Of a stretch of 61,168 nt of DNA, positions 1-9,327 are shown piece by piece. The DNA comes from Myxococcales bacterium (GTDB lineage Bacteria; Myxococcota_A; UBA9042). The translations under genes were made by a program, and so were the position numbers. Every line of letters begins with the position of its first letter. Positions within the stretch are counted from its first letter, which is position 1. The stretch is taken from assembly GCA_009692465.1 (NCBI GenBank), contig SHZD01000007.1, forward strand, positions 1 through 61,168, written 5' to 3'. The notes beneath the pieces are model-generated. The model ran no database searches and was not told the origin of the DNA. It was given only the letters and a program-made list of their open reading frames with translations.

Positions 1-151
1 CGATTTGGGATGCCAGTGCCCTGTCGCTCGCTGTCGCTCGACAAGGAGCAAGGAGCAAGGAGCTTTTCTGTCAGGGGCGTACTCTCGTACGTCCCTGACA
101 GAAAAGTGACGCAGTGACGCCGAGATGCGCCCAAAGCGGGGGATCGCGGTA
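1..151 (+). repeat. G-family dispersed repeat, copy 1 (left end cut by window)
   Basis: Shares the block GATTTGGGATGCCAGTGC and the 3' block ending GGGGGATCGCGG with six other copies near 14.0, 19.1, 27.1, 31.7, 48.7 and 58.8 kb. The middle (63-106) is a strong hairpin: a 14 bp perfect stem beginning CTTTTCTGTCAGGG, one mismatch, then CGTAC/GTACG around a TCTC loop. It carries two ctgtcgctcg-type decamers. No coding function is apparent. Confidence 0.85.
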
Positions 152-165
152 GTGCTGCGCTGCTC

Positions 166-366
166 TTAGCCCAGGTCCAACCGCGGGCGCAGCCAGCGCT
201 GAAAAACCGGACACCGACGCACGTGCGGGCAACGATTGCGGCAGACGTCGACCGCAATGTCAGCATGGTCCTTGCGCTTGGGGCACGGCAAATAGCGAGG
301 CCCGGCTTTCTCAATGGCTAGCAAGGTTTTTTCGGCAGGTAGGCGCACGGTGTGAATAGTAACCAA
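166..366 (-). CDS. Small Cys-containing hypothetical protein
   Basis: A short reading frame lies directly downstream of the YfhO-type gene on the same strand. I do not recognise the product. A TTG at 366, or a GTG at 348, would start a 60-66 residue protein. The C-terminal half holds CPKRK, then CRNRCPHVRRCPVF, so it has five Cys within about 30 residues and a basic character, as in small metal-binding or nucleic-acid-binding proteins. The clustered CxxxC and C-x4-C spacing makes random origin less likely, but no clear ribosome binding site is visible. It could equally be non-coding sequence between the YfhO gene and repeat G1. Confidence 0.35.
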   Translation of the reverse strand: MVTIHTVRLPAEKTLLAIEKAGPRYLPCPKRKDHADIAVDVCRNRCPHVRRCPVFQRWLRPRLDLG

Positions 367-379
367 GCCGCGATCCCGG

Positions 380-2557
380 TCAAGACGGCTTCGATCGTCG
401 CGAGCGCCACAACCACCCAATCACGGCTAACCACGCCAAACCCGCCGGCCACAAGCTCCACGACCACCCGAGTGGCTGGTAGCGCCAATCGACGGTGTGG
501 GTGCCAGCAGGGACGGAGACCGCCCGGAACATCCCGTCGGCAATAGCCATTTCGACGATCGTCCCATCGACAAAGGCGTGCCATCCGGGCGCCCAGGCGT
601 CGCGCAGCACCACCACCGCCGCGGCCTGACCGCTGGTGCGCAGGGCAACATGAGCGGGTCGATCGGTGACCACGTGGAGCTCAATTTGGGCGCCGTGCGT
701 ATGGACCAACGGCCGATCCAAGATCACGGTGGTCGCTTCTGCGTTGGCCAATGCGGCTACAGCGGCTGCGGCATTGGGTTGTACGACGACAGCGAGCGGC
801 ACTTCCCAGCGCAATCTTGGCCTTGGATTGCCGCGCACGACACTGCCTGTGGTGGTCCGCCCCACAATTGGCCAGGCCGCGAAACTACGCGCTGCTGCAC
901 CATCTTGGCTGTCGGCCAGACAATGAGACACAGCCATTCGATCGAGCCAAGGACTCGGCTGTTTGGTCTGAAACATCACGGCATAGCCATCAACCGATCG
1001 ACCGGCCAATCTGTTGGCAAAGTAGTTTGTTTGGGCCGTGATCGCCGGTTCGTAGCCCCCAGCAACCGCCACTTGGCCGGCACCGCCCCAGTTGGTTTGG
1101 CGCAAAGGCGCCGCCGTGGCCAACCGATGCGCTGGACCGACCCACTTCGCCAGCGCGGTCGCGTCGTCTGCGGCCCAGTGCAGGCGCGCACTTGGTGTCC
1201 GGGCCGTTGCTGGCAGGTGGGTAACGGCAAACGCCAACCCATGAGCCAGACCGATGATCGCCAAGCTACTAGGTCCCCAACTCAACCATCCAGCCGAGGC
1301 AGGAGCCGGTTGCTGCCGACCTGCCAGCGCCTCAGCGGCCAGTAGGCCAAGGATGACCGTAGCCAAGGCCAGCCAGCGCGAAGGCACGCGGAAACTGCCG
1401 AAACCGGGTATCGCATCGGCCAACACCGGCAACAGCCCGCCATAGGAACCTAGAGCCAGAATGACTGCAAAAGCCGCCACCACCAGCAAAAACAAGGCGC
1501 GGCGCGGCGCGGTCCATACGCCGATGGCCGCCAGAGCCAGCCAGACCGGACCGACAAAGGCTAGCGTCTCGTGGTAACTGAAGTCGGCTTTGTGCGATCC
1601 AACACCGCCAAAATGAACCGGATCTACGGCTGACCACAAGCTGCGAGCCGGTGTCGAATAGGCAGTCGCGATTTCGAACGGCGTCGACAGCGCGCGGTTC
1701 AAGGCGGGCGCCAACTCGAGGGTGGCCAACCACTGCGGCAAGGTCAACACCGCGGCCACACCGACCGCGCCAGCCACCGCGACTACGGCCGCGACCGATC
1801 CCGGCTGGCGGTCAAGCCATCGTCCTGATGGGGTCTGTTGTCGCGTGACGGGTTGATAAACTCGCACTGCCAGGACCAAGCACAGCCCAACCAAACAATA
1901 GAACGTGATTTGCGGATGACCGGCCAGCACTTGTAGCGCGAGCGCAGTCGCCGCCCAGCCAAGGTCAGCCAGTTGGCGCCGGTCGACCAACCGAATCGCC
2001 GCCGCCCACAGCCACGGCCACCACGCCCACGCTTGGATCAAACTGACGTGGCCAGCCCAAATGTGGCCCCACGTGGGACCGGTAGTTGCCAGCCACGCAC
2101 CAATCGTTGCCGCCTGCCACCAGCGCAGGCCCGGCCGCCAGATTTGGGCCACTACGGCGCCGCCGGCAGCCAACCAGGCCAAGTGTAACCACACTAATGC
2201 CTCGGTCCCGTGCAGCGGCGCGATCACTACGGCAAGCAGATTGGGCGGATACAACAGGCCCAACTGCCAACCAGCCAGAGTCGGCACCCCACCGAGCAAC
2301 CATGGATTCCATAATGGAAATCCGTCGGAGGCCCACTGCGCAGCCAGCGCAAGCCGCATCGGCAGCTGGTACGAGTACATGTCGGTACCGTTGCCGGTGT
2401 AGATGCCGCCATTGAGAGCCGAAAAGGCTGCAGGCAAAGCCACCATTGCCGCGAGAGTCGGCGCTAGCCAGCGGTACTGGCGAGGGCTAGGCCCGGCGAC
2501 AGGTGCAGCGGGCGCGCGCTTGGCTGCCGGCTGAGTCTTGGGGGCCTTAGTGGCCAC
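380..2557 (-). CDS. YfhO-family polytopic membrane protein
   Basis: A 725-residue integral membrane protein. After a short Ala/Pro-rich cytoplasmic tail, a first membrane segment lies near residues 31-50, and many hydrophobic segments follow. The stretch at 81-108 (PLWNPWLLGG... LLYPPNLL) is the hallmark of the YfhO family (GT-C-like architecture; members are linked to glycosylation of cell-wall polymers). Near the C-terminus a soluble region with APGWHAFVDG, then VPAGTHTVDWRY, matches the family's C-terminal beta domain. It ends in a last membrane helix and an RSRRSKPS tail. The GTG start lies 3 nt after the stop of the ArsA-like gene, so the two are probably co-transcribed and translationally coupled. 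Substrate is unknown. Confidence 0.8.
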   Translation of the reverse strand: MATKAPKTQPAAKRAPAAPVAGPSPRQYRWLAPTLAAMVALPAAFSALNGGIYTGNGTDMYSYQLPMRLALAAQWASDGFPLWNPWLLGGVPTLAGWQLGLLYPPNLLAVVIAPLHGTEALVWLHLAWLAAGGAVVAQIWRPGLRWWQAATIGAWLATTGPTWGHIWAGHVSLIQAWAWWPWLWAAAIRLVDRRQLADLGWAATALALQVLAGHPQITFYCLVGLCLVLAVRVYQPVTRQQTPSGRWLDRQPGSVAAVVAVAGAVGVAAVLTLPQWLATLELAPALNRALSTPFEIATAYSTPARSLWSAVDPVHFGGVGSHKADFSYHETLAFVGPVWLALAAIGVWTAPRRALFLLVVAAFAVILALGSYGGLLPVLADAIPGFGSFRVPSRWLALATVILGLLAAEALAGRQQPAPASAGWLSWGPSSLAIIGLAHGLAFAVTHLPATARTPSARLHWAADDATALAKWVGPAHRLATAAPLRQTNWGGAGQVAVAGGYEPAITAQTNYFANRLAGRSVDGYAVMFQTKQPSPWLDRMAVSHCLADSQDGAAARSFAAWPIVGRTTTGSVVRGNPRPRLRWEVPLAVVVQPNAAAAVAALANAEATTVILDRPLVHTHGAQIELHVVTDRPAHVALRTSGQAAAVVVLRDAWAPGWHAFVDGTIVEMAIADGMFRAVSVPAGTHTVDWRYQPLGWSWSLWPAGLAWLAVIGWLWRSRRSKPS

Positions 2558-2560
2558 GGC

Positions 2561-3739
2561 TCAGGCGCCCGCAGCCGCGGCTGGGGCATGGGCCGGCGCT
2601 AGAGCTTGGGCAATCGACGACAACTCTTTCAAGTTGTAAGGCTCCTCGTCCCGGCGCGGCACAGCGACCACGGTTAGCGCGGTGCCAACCGCGGCTTGGG
2701 CGCGCTGGACCGCGGCGGCATCGGCAACGGCCATGTGCCCCAAGCTGCGCACGACTGCGGCGATTGAATCCGCCAACACGCGCGCCTGGCTGGTGTCGAC
2801 ACCCAGCGCCGCGGCCATGGCGGCGACTTGAGGCCCCAATGCTTGGCCAAGGTCCACGGAGTCGTCAGCAAGCGCGACATCCACCGCCAGCACGCGATTG
2901 ACCAACCACGCGGCAGGATCCATCCGTTGCTCGCGCAACTGAGCATACAGAGACACAGCCTGCTCCGTGCTCATGCGATCGCAGGCCGAAACCAGCACAA
3001 ACGCGGCATCTGGGCCGGTCAGCAATGCCTGAACTTGCCGGGCACGCTCGACAAAGCCATCGAAGGTCTCGGCGAGCTGACCAAAAAACTCAAGCAAATT
3101 CGAGAACATCTCAACGCTGGTGAAGCGCTGCAGCCCGCGCATGACCAACGAACCGCTTCGAAATACGCCGGTTTTGAGCCGCGACGTCGGAGCGATCACC
3201 CGGCGAAACGCTGGCGAGTCGAACAAGTCGATCAGTCGCCGCGGAGCATCCAAAAAATCCAGCGCATGTTCGGCGGGCGGGGTGTCGAGCACAACCAAGT
3301 CCCAATCGCCACAGGTGGCGCATTCATACAGGCGCTCCGTGGCCATGTATTCCTGCGAGCCGGCCAGCGCCGTGGACGCCTGAACGTAAAACGGATGCTC
3401 CAGAATGCGGCGGGCGCTCTGCTCGGACTTGGCATAGCGGCCGACCACGCGATCAAAGGTCCGCTTGACGTCGAGCATGGACGCATCCATGGTCACGGCG
3501 CGGCCATTGGCGGGGTCGCTAGGCAGGTAGATTCGCTGGACGTGCTCGTCAAACGCCTGCAAACCCAAGGCGTTCGCCAATCGCCGGGCAGGATCGACCG
3601 TCAACACCAGAACCCGGCGCCCGCGCAGTGCCGCCGCCATGCCCAGGGCGGCAGACAGGGTCGTCTTGCCGACACCACCGGTGCCGACGCACAGCAAAAC
3701 CTTCTTGGTATCCAGAAGTTGTGCGATAGTAAGCGGCAT
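2561..3739 (-). CDS. ArsA/Get3-family ATPase
   Basis: A 392-residue P-loop ATPase of the SIMIBI class. Walker A is VGTGGVGKTT (residues 18-27), TVDPA is at 47-51 and the switch-like DTPPAEHALDF at 152-162, all typical of ArsA/Get3 proteins. The signature first Lys of the deviant Walker A (KGGVGKT) is replaced by Thr, as in many bacterial single-domain members not tied to arsenite export. No ars genes are nearby, so arsenic transport is not supported. The frame extends to 3892, but ATG 3739 fits the family N-terminus, and the extra 51 residues have no family features. It is divergent from pyrE across about 135 bp that must hold both promoters, and is first in an operon with the YfhO-type gene. 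Confidence 0.87.
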   Translation of the reverse strand: MPLTIAQLLDTKKVLLCVGTGGVGKTTLSAALGMAAALRGRRVLVLTVDPARRLANALGLQAFDEHVQRIYLPSDPANGRAVTMDASMLDVKRTFDRVVGRYAKSEQSARRILEHPFYVQASTALAGSQEYMATERLYECATCGDWDLVVLDTPPAEHALDFLDAPRRLIDLFDSPAFRRVIAPTSRLKTGVFRSGSLVMRGLQRFTSVEMFSNLLEFFGQLAETFDGFVERARQVQALLTGPDAAFVLVSACDRMSTEQAVSLYAQLREQRMDPAAWLVNRVLAVDVALADDSVDLGQALGPQVAAMAAALGVDTSQARVLADSIAAVVRSLGHMAVADAAAVQRAQAAVGTALTVVAVPRRDEEPYNLKELSSIAQALAPAHAPAAAAGA

Positions 3740-3874
3740 AATTCCCAAAACCCGGCGCGGCCGGCACGCCTTGGTACACGGCGGCGCGGCAATCGTCAAA
3801 CCCGGCCGACCGGCAAGCAGGTGACAGCGCGCCAGCGGGCGGCTACCTTTGCCAGCAACCGCACCGGAGAAATC

Positions 3875-4471
3875 ATGGACCCGCGCAAACATAGGTTACT
3901 GGAATTGCTCCTGACTGACGCCTTCGTGTATCGCGAAGACCCGCCATTCGTGCTGTCCAGCGGAGCAACGTCGCCGTATTACGTCGATTGCAAAAAAGTC
4001 GTGCTATCGGCCGAGGGCCAGACACTTGTGGGTGCGCTTGGCTATCAGGTCGCCCGCGAACTCGGTGTGTGCGCGGTAGGCGGGCTGACGCTGGGCGCGG
4101 ATCCGATCGCCTGTGCTATCGCCCACCACAGTTTTGGGCGCTCTACGCGCCTGCAAGCGTTTGTGGTGCGCAAAGAGGCGAAGGGCCACGGCACTGGCAA
4201 GTGGCTCGAAGGGACGGTGGCGCCCGGCAGTTTGGTCGCGGTGGTCGATGACGTGCTGACGACGGGGCGTTCGACGTTGTTGGCGGTGAAAAGGGCTCGC
4301 GAGGCTGGTTTGATCGTCACTGCGGCGATCGCGCTCATCGATCGCGAGGAAGGTGGCAGCGAGGCGCTGGCGGCGGCTGGGGTCACCGTTCATGCGGTGG
4401 TTACGCGTACCGAACTTATGGCGTTGCGAGCGTCGGCCCAGCGTCATCGAAGCGAAGCGGCAGTCGCGTAG
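3875..4471 (+). CDS. pyrE: Orotate phosphoribosyltransferase
   Basis: A 198-residue enzyme that converts orotate and PRPP to orotidine 5'-monophosphate in pyrimidine synthesis (cytosol). The PRPP-binding motif VAVVDDVLTTGRST is at residues 121-134, the flexible catalytic loop RKEAKGHG at 99-106, and the substrate region SSGATSPYYVDCK at 28-40; all key elements are present and the length is normal. The ATG at 3875 is preceded by GGAG at a good distance. The frame runs open far upstream, but that part is antisense to the ArsA-like gene. It stands alone, followed by repeat elements. Confidence 0.95.
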   Translation: MDPRKHRLLELLLTDAFVYREDPPFVLSSGATSPYYVDCKKVVLSAEGQTLVGALGYQVARELGVCAVGGLTLGADPIACAIAHHSFGRSTRLQAFVVRKEAKGHGTGKWLEGTVAPGSLVAVVDDVLTTGRSTLLAVKRAREAGLIVTAAIALIDREEGGSEALAAAGVTVHAVVTRTELMALRASAQRHRSEAAVA

Positions 4472-4590
4472 GTGAGTTGCAGCACGCCGCGGCTGGTCCT
4501 TCGATAGATAAACCGTGTTTGCTTGTTGCATGGCGACCGGGGCACTGAGCGCCCGCGGAGTTGTCGGCGGCGGGCCCTGAGTTTCTACTT

Positions 4591-4725
4591 AGGGCACCAA
4601 CAAAATCTAATCGATTTTGTTTGCGCCCGTTTGCTGGCTGTGTGGGTCGCTAAGCTCGCGTCTATTCAGCCGACTCGCCGCTCCGACCCAGACGACTGTC
4701 GTTGAGTTAATTGTGGTGGGGCCCT
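4591..4725 (-). repeat. E-type structured element, copy 1
   Basis: A 135 bp element in reverse orientation. It begins AGGGCACCAACAAAATC and ends GGGGCCCT. Read on the minus strand it has the left block with AACTC, the core GCGGCGAGTCGGC, then GCGAGCTTAGCGACCCAC, then a hairpin with AAAATC/GATTTT inner stem and loop GATTA. The second copy (28478-28612) has exactly the same length. It is directly followed by a D element. Confidence 0.85.
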
Positions 4726-4928
4726 TAGAGGGTGTTTATCTTCAAACGCCTGCTGCGCGTAACCCGTCGATGAGTTCGCTGGACTCATCGACCCCGCCAT
4801 GCTTTGTTGTCAGCCCTCTTGCTCCTTGCGACGCACTACAAGTGCGCCTCAGTCGTCAGAGTGCCTCCGCCTCGCCTTGCGGGCGCCTGTTTGGGCTCGC
4901 TTCGGCAATGAATGTAAACACCCTCTTA
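4726..4928. mobile_element. D-type MITE-like element, copy 1
   Basis: About 203 bp with perfect 12 bp terminal inverted repeats AGAGGGTGTTTA / TAAACACCCTCT and a flanking TA on each side. A near-identical copy is at 6428-6637. No transposase is encoded. The interior is rich in short inverted motifs (GATGAGTTCGCTGGACTCATC, CACTACAAGTGCG). It abuts the end of an E element, and copy 2 abuts an A element. Confidence 0.8.
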
Positions 4929-5248
4929 GGCACGCGGACAGCCAAGCCGGGCCTGGTTAGCGATCGCATTGGGTGTCCTATCGACATGGGCAAGTAGCGT
5001 CAGGCCGGAGGCAACAGGGTGGGACTGCGAAGTGGCGACCCTGCAAATAAGCCGCCCAAACCTGACCAATAAAGGCCACATCGGCGAGAATTGCTGAACA
5101 AGAAATACAGCGGCGAGACGCCGGCCCTCTGGCGGTTGCACACTTAGCGAGTGCTGGCGACCCTGAGATTGCAAGGAGCCTGCGCACAATTCCGGTTTGA
5201 TCGGCTTTCCAAACCCTGTGCCTATCCCCATCTGATCGCCAGATCCCG
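4929..5248. other. Non-coding stretch, nothing recognised
   Basis: It lies between the D element and the 3' end of the leftward beta-rich protein gene. Short overlapping frames exist on both strands, but none has a recognisable product, a ribosome binding site or codon bias like the neighbours. No RNA gene or terminator is evident. Confidence 0.5.
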
Positions 5249-5830
5249 TCAGTCAAAGGCCCAACCAACGCCGGCTACCATGGCGCCACCGAAATTATTG
5301 AAGTTGGTCATGGCGCGAGCGCCGATGTGCAAGTAAGCGTGCGGCCTGTCAAATTGCTGAACTTGATAGCGGATGCCAAATTCGCCGTGAAATTTGAGAA
5401 GGTCCGAAGGCGCAGTTCCTGACCAAGTCAGGCCGATTCCACCTTCCACATAACCGCGCAAACGCCGAAAGCCATCGGCTGCCGACTCGAAACCCACGGC
5501 GCCGCCGACGCCGATCACGGGCCCGCCGGAGAACTGCTGCTGCGGAACATGCAGGCCCAACCACGCTTCGGTGCCGACATACAGGTTGCCTCGGTGGCGC
5601 CGCGCACTGCCGCGGACGACGACGCCGATTGCTTGGATCAAGTTGGAACAGGTCTTGGTCGGCACCCCAGTGCACGGGCCCACTGCACGCCGATCGAGAT
5701 CATCGGGCAAGATGGCGACGGCAACCGCAAGTTCGCGGGCACTGACCTCATTGCGATCGTAATCACCGCCAAGGGCAGGTCGGCCGACCAGGGCGACGGC
5801 GGCCCATACCGTCAACGCTAGTGTCCTCAC
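5249..5830 (-). CDS. Predicted exported beta-rich (barrel-like) protein
   Basis: About 193 residues from GTG 5830, which gives a clean signal peptide (MRTLALTVWAAVALVGRPALGG). The frame is open to 5893, but the extra part would precede the signal. The mature part has alternating hydrophobic strands rich in Gly and aromatic residues (GPVIGVGGAVGFES, YVEGGIGLTWSG, YLHIGARAMTNFNNFGGAMVAGVGW) and ends in an aromatic residue followed by D, resembling small outer-membrane beta-barrels. Two Cys (CTGVPTKTC) could form a disulfide. I cannot assign a family. It stands alone between repeat-rich spacers. Confidence 0.6.
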   Translation of the reverse strand: MRTLALTVWAAVALVGRPALGGDYDRNEVSARELAVAVAILPDDLDRRAVGPCTGVPTKTCSNLIQAIGVVVRGSARRHRGNLYVGTEAWLGLHVPQQQFSGGPVIGVGGAVGFESAADGFRRLRGYVEGGIGLTWSGTAPSDLLKFHGEFGIRYQVQQFDRPHAYLHIGARAMTNFNNFGGAMVAGVGWAFD

Positions 5831-6290
5831 CAATTGGCCATAATCCTGCAAATCTGCTCCAAATTGAAGGAAACGACCCAAACACGATTGCACGAGCGGC
5901 GGTGCAGTTTAGGCCGCAGAACCCAAGAAGCAAACGTCAAGGGACTGAGCGCGACGCTTGGCGCGCCTGTTGGTTGCCAATGGCGACGATAAGGTTGCGG
6001 CGGCCGTTCTCAATCACGGAATTTTGGGTGACGACGCTTATGGCCAAGCCAAAGTGACCGATGACCCGGGTAGACGACGGGCCAAGCCGATCAGGAGTCA
6101 AGATAGCCAAAGCAAGTGCACTTGGGCCGGAGCGGGTTTGCGGCCTGCAGGATTGTGACTAGTTCCGCACGCCGCCAAATCGGCACCCTCGATGCATCAA
6201 ACTCTCTGAGCGGCATGTGCAACGTCGACCGCGGCTGCGGACCACCGCAAGGATTGGGGGGCAATGCGCCCTCAAGTGTCTAGTTAGATT
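5831..6290. other. Non-coding stretch, nothing recognised
   Basis: It lies upstream of the leftward barrel-like gene and before element A1. It should contain that gene's promoter, but no confident -35/-10 pair or RNA structure is visible. Short frames on the plus strand lack support. Confidence 0.45.
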
Positions 6291-6427
6291 AGGAACTGTC
6301 CCAGAATAAGTCATTGTGGGACTGGTTCCGTGTGCTTGCTTTGCTGGTCGCTAAGCTCGCGTCCTAAAAGGCCGACTCGCCGCTCCTGTGTTGCCCAGAT
6401 CGATCGAGTGATTTGAGGACAGTTCCT
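6291..6427 (-). repeat. A-type structured element, copy 1 (reverse)
   Basis: 137 bp, ends AGGAACTGTCC / GGACAGTTCCT. It is the only A copy in this orientation. Read on the minus strand its hairpin has ACAAT on one arm and ATTCT on the other, so one inner pair is C against C. The other copies are matched at this position (see A3). It abuts element D2. Confidence 0.88.
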
Positions 6428-6637
6428 TAGAGGGTGTTGATCTTCAAACGCCTGCTGCGCGTAACCCGTCGATGCGTCGATGAGTTCGCTGGACTCATCG
6501 ACCCCGCCATGCTTTGTTGTCAGCCCTCTTCCTCCTTGCGACGCACTACAAGTGCGTCTCAGTCGTCAGAGTGCCTCCGCCTCGCCTTGCGGCGCCTGTT
6601 TCCGCTCGCTTCGGCAATGAATGTAAACACCCTCTTA
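6428..6637. mobile_element. D-type MITE-like element, copy 2
   Basis: About 210 bp and nearly identical to 4726-4928, with the same ends (TAGAGGGTGTT / AACACCCTCTTA). It carries an extra GTCGATGC duplication near 6470-6480. It encodes no protein. It joins directly to the end of A1 at the shared TTA. Confidence 0.8.
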
Positions 6638-6891
6638 GGTATGTTGGCTTTTTGCCGGTTGCATCTGGGGCCCGACCGCCAATTGGGTCGGGGAGGAGGC
6701 TGGCGGCCGGGCCCAGCAGATGCACCGAACGTACTCAGCGGAGGGCAGGGAGGATCCGACTGAGTACCCGGTCAAAACACCAACGACACGGAATTATTCC
6801 CAACGCCCGGAACGCGGCCAGCGTGGACTTAGAGACGCCTTGCGCTACCCTAGTGCAATCGCAGCGACGGCCGTTGCGGGTTCGGGATTGC

Positions 6892-8139
6892 ATGCGGATT
6901 GTTCGACAACTAGGGCAATTCGCCAGTCCATGCATTAGGTTAGTGGCCCAGGGTGTAGTTTGCCTGTTGATCACCGCAGTTGCCATCGCGTGCACCGGTC
7001 CGCTAGCGGCGACGCCAGACGGCGACACCTCAGCAATCGATGGTCATGGCGACGGACAAACCCAAGAACTCGCGTTGGCAGAAACGACCCCAGGCCGCCT
7101 TTTTCACCTTGATCTCGGTGAAATTGCGCTCGATCCGCTCACAGGCTCTAGCAAGCCGGTGGCATTTTCGTTGCCCACAGGCACAGCGAGCGCGGCGGTT
7201 ACGACCTCGGGACCAACCGGCGTGCATCTGGCCTTGTTGCGCTGGCAGTCGGGCGGCGGCCCCTACCTGATCGTTCCCAGCTGGCTGGCCGGACCGTTTG
7301 CCCCGGCGCTGTGCGTCGATGGCTGCACTTTTCGCCAAGCCGAACGGCCCGAACAGCAGGTCGCGCTGGCGCCCAATGCGCCACTGCCAGTCAACCTCGC
7401 CGGAAAAAACGAAATCATCGTGTACGGTTATACGTGGTCCACGGCGGCCAAGAGACTACCCAGTGGCGCGACCGTGCGGGTAACCGTCGACGCCGTTTTG
7501 GCGCCACCCTTATCCAAGGGACGATTATCGATAAACATTTGCCTGACCGGCGCCGGGGGCATCACCGCGGCACTGGCGCCCAATCACGCCCGAATCGCCG
7601 AGGCGGTGGCCGTTGTCCGCGAAATCTTCGCCGCGATCGCGGTGGACATCGCTGTCACATTTGTCGACGTCAACGCAGCCCAGTTTGTGCGGCACGATGC
7701 TGATGACTCTGACATTACAGAACTATTTAAGTCTGGCGCCCATTCGCCCTTGGGCATCAATGTGTTCTTAGTCCAAGAATTGAACTTGGAAACTGACGGC
7801 GCCCCTCAGGCCATGTCCGGCCTCTCTGGTGGCATTCCAGGGCCGATTCGCCAGCGTGGCTCGGCTCAGGCTGGGGTCGTGGTCGCGATCAAGCTGCAGC
7901 CGGGCCAACCTGATCGGCTTGGGGTGGCCATTGCGCACGAAATCGGGCACTACCTTGGCCTGTTTCACACAGAGGAGCCGCCAAGCGCCCGAGGACCGCC
8001 CCTTGCCGACCAACTGACCGATACCGGCAAAGGTGAAGACGGCAACCTGATGTATTGGTCGCCGCAGGCTCATAGCAAGGTGATTACCGCGCAACAGGCT
8101 GCAGTTATTCGGCAAAGTCCGTGGCTAGACCTGGATTGA
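6892..8139 (+). CDS. Predicted lipoprotein zinc metalloprotease (metzincin-like)
   Basis: About 415 residues from ATG 6892. The N-terminus is a secretion signal (LVAQGVVCLLITAVAIAC), with a Cys placed as in lipoproteins. The C-terminal third holds a complete extended zinc motif HEIGHYLGLFH (residues 349-359) and a downstream Met (NLMYWSP, about 387) where metzincins have their Met-turn. Before it lies a beta-rich region of about 200 residues. It is likely a periplasmic or surface protease; substrate unknown. An open frame runs upstream to 6514 through element D2, but that is repeat sequence. The gene converges with the leftward TPR/PEGA gene, 74 bp apart. Confidence 0.82.
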   Translation: MRIVRQLGQFASPCIRLVAQGVVCLLITAVAIACTGPLAATPDGDTSAIDGHGDGQTQELALAETTPGRLFHLDLGEIALDPLTGSSKPVAFSLPTGTASAAVTTSGPTGVHLALLRWQSGGGPYLIVPSWLAGPFAPALCVDGCTFRQAERPEQQVALAPNAPLPVNLAGKNEIIVYGYTWSTAAKRLPSGATVRVTVDAVLAPPLSKGRLSINICLTGAGGITAALAPNHARIAEAVAVVREIFAAIAVDIAVTFVDVNAAQFVRHDADDSDITELFKSGAHSPLGINVFLVQELNLETDGAPQAMSGLSGGIPGPIRQRGSAQAGVVVAIKLQPGQPDRLGVAIAHEIGHYLGLFHTEEPPSARGPPLADQLTDTGKGEDGNLMYWSPQAHSKVITAQQAAVIRQSPWLDLD

Positions 8140-8213
8140 GCTGCCTGCTTCGGTGTCTCGTTGCCCGCGACCGTCGCGCCTACATCTGCGCAAACTGAGC
8201 GACAGTTTGGTAA

Positions 8214-9323
8214 TCAAAACCGAATTAGCAGAGCTATTTCGCTGGCATTGGGCGACCAGGCTGGCACCAATGTCCACGACGGAACGGCCGCTGTGGTTTT
8301 TTCCGCTGTTCCGGGGTAGATCGGGGGCGCCGACAACGCAGCGAATGCAGTGGCTACACCCAGCATCACCGTCAGGCCGCCTGCCGCAACCGTTGCCACC
8401 GACATCGCATTGACGCTGGCCCGCCGCTCATTGCCTTCCTGCAGGGCCGCAGCGCATTCGGGCAGCTTGGTCTTACTGTCCGGGTACCCTAGACGGCACG
8501 GTTGGCCCTCCGAGTTGAGGTATTCCTTGCGCGTTTCCTCCAGCGGCTGACCGGTGTCCGGATTGAAACGGCCGGTGTATTCACTGAGCCGCAGCCAATA
8601 CACCGCCCCGATAATGCCCGTAGCGCCCAGACCAACGGTCGTTGCCAGACCTGCTCGCCACGTCCATTTGTGATCGTGGGGCAATGTACCTGGGTCCACC
8701 GGCGCAACCATGACCACCTCGACTTCCTTGACTTCACCCGGGCCCACCGCCACGGCCGCGCGATCAAAAGGCAGTCGCTTGTCCATAGTCACCCGCACCG
8801 AATGCGTCCCCGCACTTACTTTGACTTCGCCAGCGGCATCGACATCGCAGGGCTTGCCGTCGACTTCGAGCTTGGCGCCGCTCGGCAACCCTTTGAATTT
8901 GAGGATTCCCGGCCGCGATTTGAGAATGTCGCGAATCGCCGCCGCCCGCGCCACAGTCAACTCGCGATCTTGCACATAGTCCTTGTTCACTGGGGCCAAC
9001 CGCAAGAAATGGTCGTAGTAGATCAGCGCCTTTTCCAACTGGGTCGCGCGGTCATAGGCTTTGGCCAGCGCCAGCGCGATCAGTGACTCTTTGTCGTAGC
9101 GCGCCCAGGCCTTTTGAAACAATTCACGCGCAGCATCGTAATCGCCGGCTTTGAAAGCATTTTTTCCCTGTTTGAAATACTCGCGCGACTCCTCGCGGGC
9201 CTTTTCCTCGTCCAAATTCATGGGCTCTTCGGCAAACGAATCGACAGGCAGCACCGCGGCCAACGTCGCGCCAAGGACCGCCAAGCGCAGCAAAGCTTTG
9301 CTGCATATCATTATAATATTCAT
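8214..9323 (-). CDS. TPR and PEGA domain exported membrane protein
   Basis: 369 residues from ATG 9323. There is a signal sequence (residues 5-31), TPR-like helices at 38-130 (GKNAFKAGDYDAARELFQKA), a PEGA-type beta domain at about 140-205 (LPSGAKLEVDG, SAGTHSVRVT), then two hydrophobic segments (AGLATTVGLGATGIIGAVYW; ATVAAGGLTVMLGVATAF). This layout is common in Myxococcota envelope proteins. The start lies 4 nt after the kinase stop, so it is the second gene of a kinase operon and could be a partner or a target. The longer frame to 9410 overlaps the kinase and is not needed. Confidence 0.78.
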   Translation of the reverse strand: MNIIMICSKALLRLAVLGATLAAVLPVDSFAEEPMNLDEEKAREESREYFKQGKNAFKAGDYDAARELFQKAWARYDKESLIALALAKAYDRATQLEKALIYYDHFLRLAPVNKDYVQDRELTVARAAAIRDILKSRPGILKFKGLPSGAKLEVDGKPCDVDAAGEVKVSAGTHSVRVTMDKRLPFDRAAVAVGPGEVKEVEVVMVAPVDPGTLPHDHKWTWRAGLATTVGLGATGIIGAVYWLRLSEYTGRFNPDTGQPLEETRKEYLNSEGQPCRLGYPDSKTKLPECAAALQEGNERRASVNAMSVATVAAGGLTVMLGVATAFAALSAPPIYPGTAEKTTAAVPSWTLVPAWSPNASEIALLIRF

Positions 9324-9327
9324 GCGG

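Noticed and set aside
497-1345. Plus-strand frame of 282 codons
   Set aside because: Lies antisense to the well-supported YfhO-type gene and shows no family features.
2561-3739. Arsenite pump ATPase
   Set aside because: ArsA-like fold is clear, but no arsenic genes or metal-binding Cys triad were seen, so only the ATPase family is named.
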